From positions 1 through 8,720 of the forward strand of contig JACZWF010000054.1 in the NCBI GenBank assembly GCA_022572285.1: a DNA stretch of 8,720 nt, in the 5' to 3' direction. Positions 6,895-8,720 of the stretch are shown in pieces (the stretch's first letter is position 1; each line of letters opens with the position of its first letter). A program made the position numbers and the translations under genes. The stretch comes from Nitrososphaerota archaeon (lineage in GTDB: Archaea; Thermoproteota; Nitrososphaeria; Nitrososphaerales; UBA57). The notes under the pieces were generated by a model. That model had not been told where the DNA came from and did no database searches. It worked only from the letters and a program-made list of their open reading frames with translations.

Positions 6895-8208
6895 CTGCCT
6901 GGACTAATTGGCGTGTACCCATTCGGGGAAGGAAAGGAAAATTGGGCTGCATCAAGGTTTCTCTACTATGGACTCACGGCGCTACAGGGGAGGGGTGAGG
7001 AATGTTCGTCAGTTGCTATTCTGACCACGGAAGGACTCCGGGTACAGACCACTAGCGGCTCAGTCGAGAGGTTATTCGAACAAGACATCGCCAAAGGTTT
7101 CCTTGGGATCGGCCAGGTTTCTCCGATCCAGGGCGACTCCATAGTGTCTATTGATGACCCGATAGCGCTTGTCCTTGCGGGTGATGGAAAACCGCTTCTG
7201 CATGCTGACAAGAGGGAGTCATTTAGAATGTTCGCTCAGTTGCTTTCTGAAAGCATTTCTAATTCGAAGAGTACTAATGACCACATTCGGGGGGCCTCCG
7301 CTCTGATCAATGAGACTGGAGGAGGTTTCTCCTTCTTGGCGTTAACAAAAGACCAGGAGGTGATCTGTGCAAGGAACAAAATGGGAGTTAAACCCTTGGA
7401 AGTGGGATCAATCGGATTCGACATGGGAATTCTCGCGTCCGAGACAGGCGCTCTGGATGTTGTCGGAGCTAATCATACGGGGTCCGTTAGGCCTGGTGAG
7501 GTGGTCTACCTTGATCCTCTCAGCATTTCTCGAAAAATGTTAGAGACCTCAAGAATTGCCCACTGCGCTTTCGAGTACGTCTACCTCGCTAGGCTCGATT
7601 CGTTCATGGAAGACAGATCCATAAACGATGTAAGGGAGAGAATCGGAGAGGTCATCGCAGACGAGTCCCCAGCAATCAATGCAAAAGAAGCAGTGGTGAT
7701 TGGTGTTCCAGAAACAGCTATTCCTTTTGCAATGTCATATTCCAGACGCAGAAATATTCCAATGAGAATGGGATTTGTTAGAACAGGTCGTCACACAAGG
7801 ACAGCTCTCAAGACTAACCAGTTTGAAAGGGTTGCGGGCGTTCAACTTAAACTCAATCCGATCAAATCTTCGATCCGCGGAAAAGAGACGATATTAATTG
7901 ATGATAGCGTCGTTAGGGGTAACACTCTGAAGAATACTGTTCTAAACCTAAAGAGAAAAGGAGCTACTAAAGTTCATGTCAGAGTGGGGAGTCCAGCCCT
8001 GATTGCAGGCTGTCCATATGGAGTGGAGGTCCCTCCAAGGGACGAACTTATCGGCCGTAACATTTCGGAAGAAGAAATTGCCGATATCATAGGGGCTGAC
8101 AGCTTCGCATATATCTCTACAGAAGGCCTGGCTAAAGCGATTGGAATCCCACGAGAGAAGCTCTGCATGGGCTGTTTCACAGGGAATTACCCGGAGAAAA
8201 TAGAATGA
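6895..8208 (+). CDS. PurF paralogue with an inactivated glutaminase domain
   Basis: This full-length PurF homologue (437 residues from CTG 6895, 431 from GTG 6913) lies 24 bp after purF. From the CTG it begins MPGLIGVY, aligning with the MCGIxGIY start of PurF, with Pro in place of the nucleophile Cys. Other glutaminase residues are gone: HRGQ became GRGE (32-35), GHVRY became GQVSP (73-77), and AHNG became AGDG (95-98). The transferase half is better kept: four putative Fe-S cysteines (Cys224 HCAFEY, Cys373 GCPYG, Cys424/Cys427 CMGCFTG), GVQLKLNPIK (315-324) and the PRPP loop IDDSVVRGNT (335-344). The NRYxGRT part of the catalytic loop is altered to TGRHTRT. The frame is open throughout and ends in an ATGA overlap with purD, so it looks selected rather than decayed. 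It may act as a partner or regulatory subunit of PurF or as an ammonia-dependent transferase; none of these roles is demonstrated. Confidence 0.88.
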   Translation: MPGLIGVYPFGEGKENWAASRFLYYGLTALQGRGEECSSVAILTTEGLRVQTTSGSVERLFEQDIAKGFLGIGQVSPIQGDSIVSIDDPIALVLAGDGKPLLHADKRESFRMFAQLLSESISNSKSTNDHIRGASALINETGGGFSFLALTKDQEVICARNKMGVKPLEVGSIGFDMGILASETGALDVVGANHTGSVRPGEVVYLDPLSISRKMLETSRIAHCAFEYVYLARLDSFMEDRSINDVRERIGEVIADESPAINAKEAVVIGVPETAIPFAMSYSRRRNIPMRMGFVRTGRHTRTALKTNQFERVAGVQLKLNPIKSSIRGKETILIDDSVVRGNTLKNTVLNLKRKGATKVHVRVGSPALIAGCPYGVEVPPRDELIGRNISEEEIADIIGADSFAYISTEGLAKAIGIPREKLCMGCFTGNYPEKIE

Positions 8209-8720
8209 AGATCCTTGGGGTTGGAAACGCTGCGCGAGAACATGCAATCGCTGAAAAGCTCAGCACAAGCAGACACGAACCAGAAATCTATTGGATCGGG
8301 GAATACCTGAATCCAGGTATTGACAAGATCTGCAAAAGTAGTAAGGGAGATTACGCGCTAGCTGATACAACAAGCCCTAGCAAGGTCCTAGAATGGGCGA
8401 CCAAATGGCGAGTAGATTTCGTCTTTATCGGTCCAGAAGAGCCCAACTTTCATGGAGTACCTGACGTCCTAAGGAAGAATGGCGTTCCATGTATCGGAGC
8501 TACTCGAAGCACAGCGATGATAGAGATGTCGAAAGCAGCGTTGCGAAGACTTCAATGGAAGCACGACCTTAGAGGAAAACTTCTCTTCAAGACATTTGCG
8601 ACTGCCGAACAAGCGCGGAACACTCTTGAGAAATATTCTGACACCTTGACTTGGATGCAGAATGTCGCTCTCAAACCTGCCCGACAAGCTGGTGGAAGAG
8701 GAGTGAAAGTGATAGATGAT
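8205..8720 (+). CDS. purD: Phosphoribosylamine-glycine ligase PurD, N-terminal part
   Basis: This reading frame opens with ATG at 8205 and stays open for 172 codons to the window edge. PurD (GAR synthetase) joins glycine to phosphoribosylamine using ATP, the step directly after PurF. Family features: VGNAAREHAIAEKL (the VGxGxREHAxAxxL N-terminal motif), the archaeal-style YLNPGID, FIGPEEPNFHGVPDVL (GPExPLxxGxxDxL), CIGATRSTAMIEMSK (the GPTxxAAxLExSK region), and VALKPARQAGGRGVKV, the start of the ATP-grasp nucleotide site (VxKPxxxxGGKGVxV), near the edge. The usual Gly-Gly or Ser-Gly before REHA is Asn-Ala here, a minor difference. GGAG at 8193-8196 gives an SD eight bases before the ATG, and the start overlaps the previous stop as ATGA. 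About 60% of the protein lies outside the window. Confidence 0.93.
   Translation, partial: MKILGVGNAAREHAIAEKLSTSRHEPEIYWIGEYLNPGIDKICKSSKGDYALADTTSPSKVLEWATKWRVDFVFIGPEEPNFHGVPDVLRKNGVPCIGATRSTAMIEMSKAALRRLQWKHDLRGKLLFKTFATAEQARNTLEKYSDTLTWMQNVALKPARQAGGRGVKVIDD

Noticed and set aside
6895..8208. Second purF as a pseudogene or assembly duplication of the first
   Set aside because: The frame is intact over its whole length with a tight ATGA junction to purD, it keeps the four putative Fe-S cysteines and the PRPP loop, and it is far too diverged from the first copy to be an assembly artefact.

Overview
The window comes from an archaeon. The left 1.1 kb is the 5' part of an archaeal-type 16S rRNA gene on the minus strand; it contains the archaeal 915-region signature, the archaeal 340-360 and 515 regions, and a near-canonical archaeal 5' end. 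The protein genes are archaeal in style too: tight overlaps, frequent non-AUG starts, TATA-like boxes instead of -35/-10 pairs, and an archaeal-type PurD. The variant 'GACACTGAGACAAGGGTCCAGG' in the 16S recalls Thermoplasmatota and marine Euryarchaeota groups, but this placement is from memory and tentative.

Layout. Positions 1-1090 (minus) hold the 16S rRNA, cut by the window edge at roughly E. coli position 1130. Positions 1091-1352 form a divergent intergenic region with a TATA-like box near 1271-1280, a perfect 9-bp inverted repeat in the presumed 16S leader, and a hairpin just before the next gene. Positions 1353-2195 (plus) encode endonuclease IV (nfo). After a 75-bp gap with a candidate promoter comes a compact purine biosynthesis operon running to the right edge: purS (2271-2540), purQ (2533-3255), purL (3260-5464), purF (5467-6870), a second diverged purF-like gene (about 6895-8208) and purD (8205 to the edge, partial).

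How the genes work together. PurF makes 5-phosphoribosylamine from PRPP and glutamine (step 1). PurD ligates glycine to it (step 2). PurS, PurQ and PurL form the three-part FGAM synthase (step 4), in which PurQ releases ammonia from glutamine, PurL does the ATP-dependent chemistry and PurS bridges them. The N-formylation step and AIR synthetase are not in the window.

The most interesting feature is the tandem purF pair. The first copy keeps the full glutaminase site, including the N-terminal nucleophile Cys, but has a remodelled phosphoribosyltransferase catalytic loop. The second copy has lost every glutaminase residue I can check (Cys to Pro, the Arg-Tyr of the glutamine pocket, the oxyanion Asn), yet keeps the four putative Fe-S cysteines, the PRPP loop and the Lys-Leu-Asn motif missing from the first copy. 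This complementary pattern suggests a two-subunit amidophosphoribosyltransferase or a regulatory pseudo-enzyme. The second copy also seems to begin at a CTG codon. The rest of the window looks like ordinary housekeeping content; I saw no mobile elements, CRISPR arrays or tRNAs.
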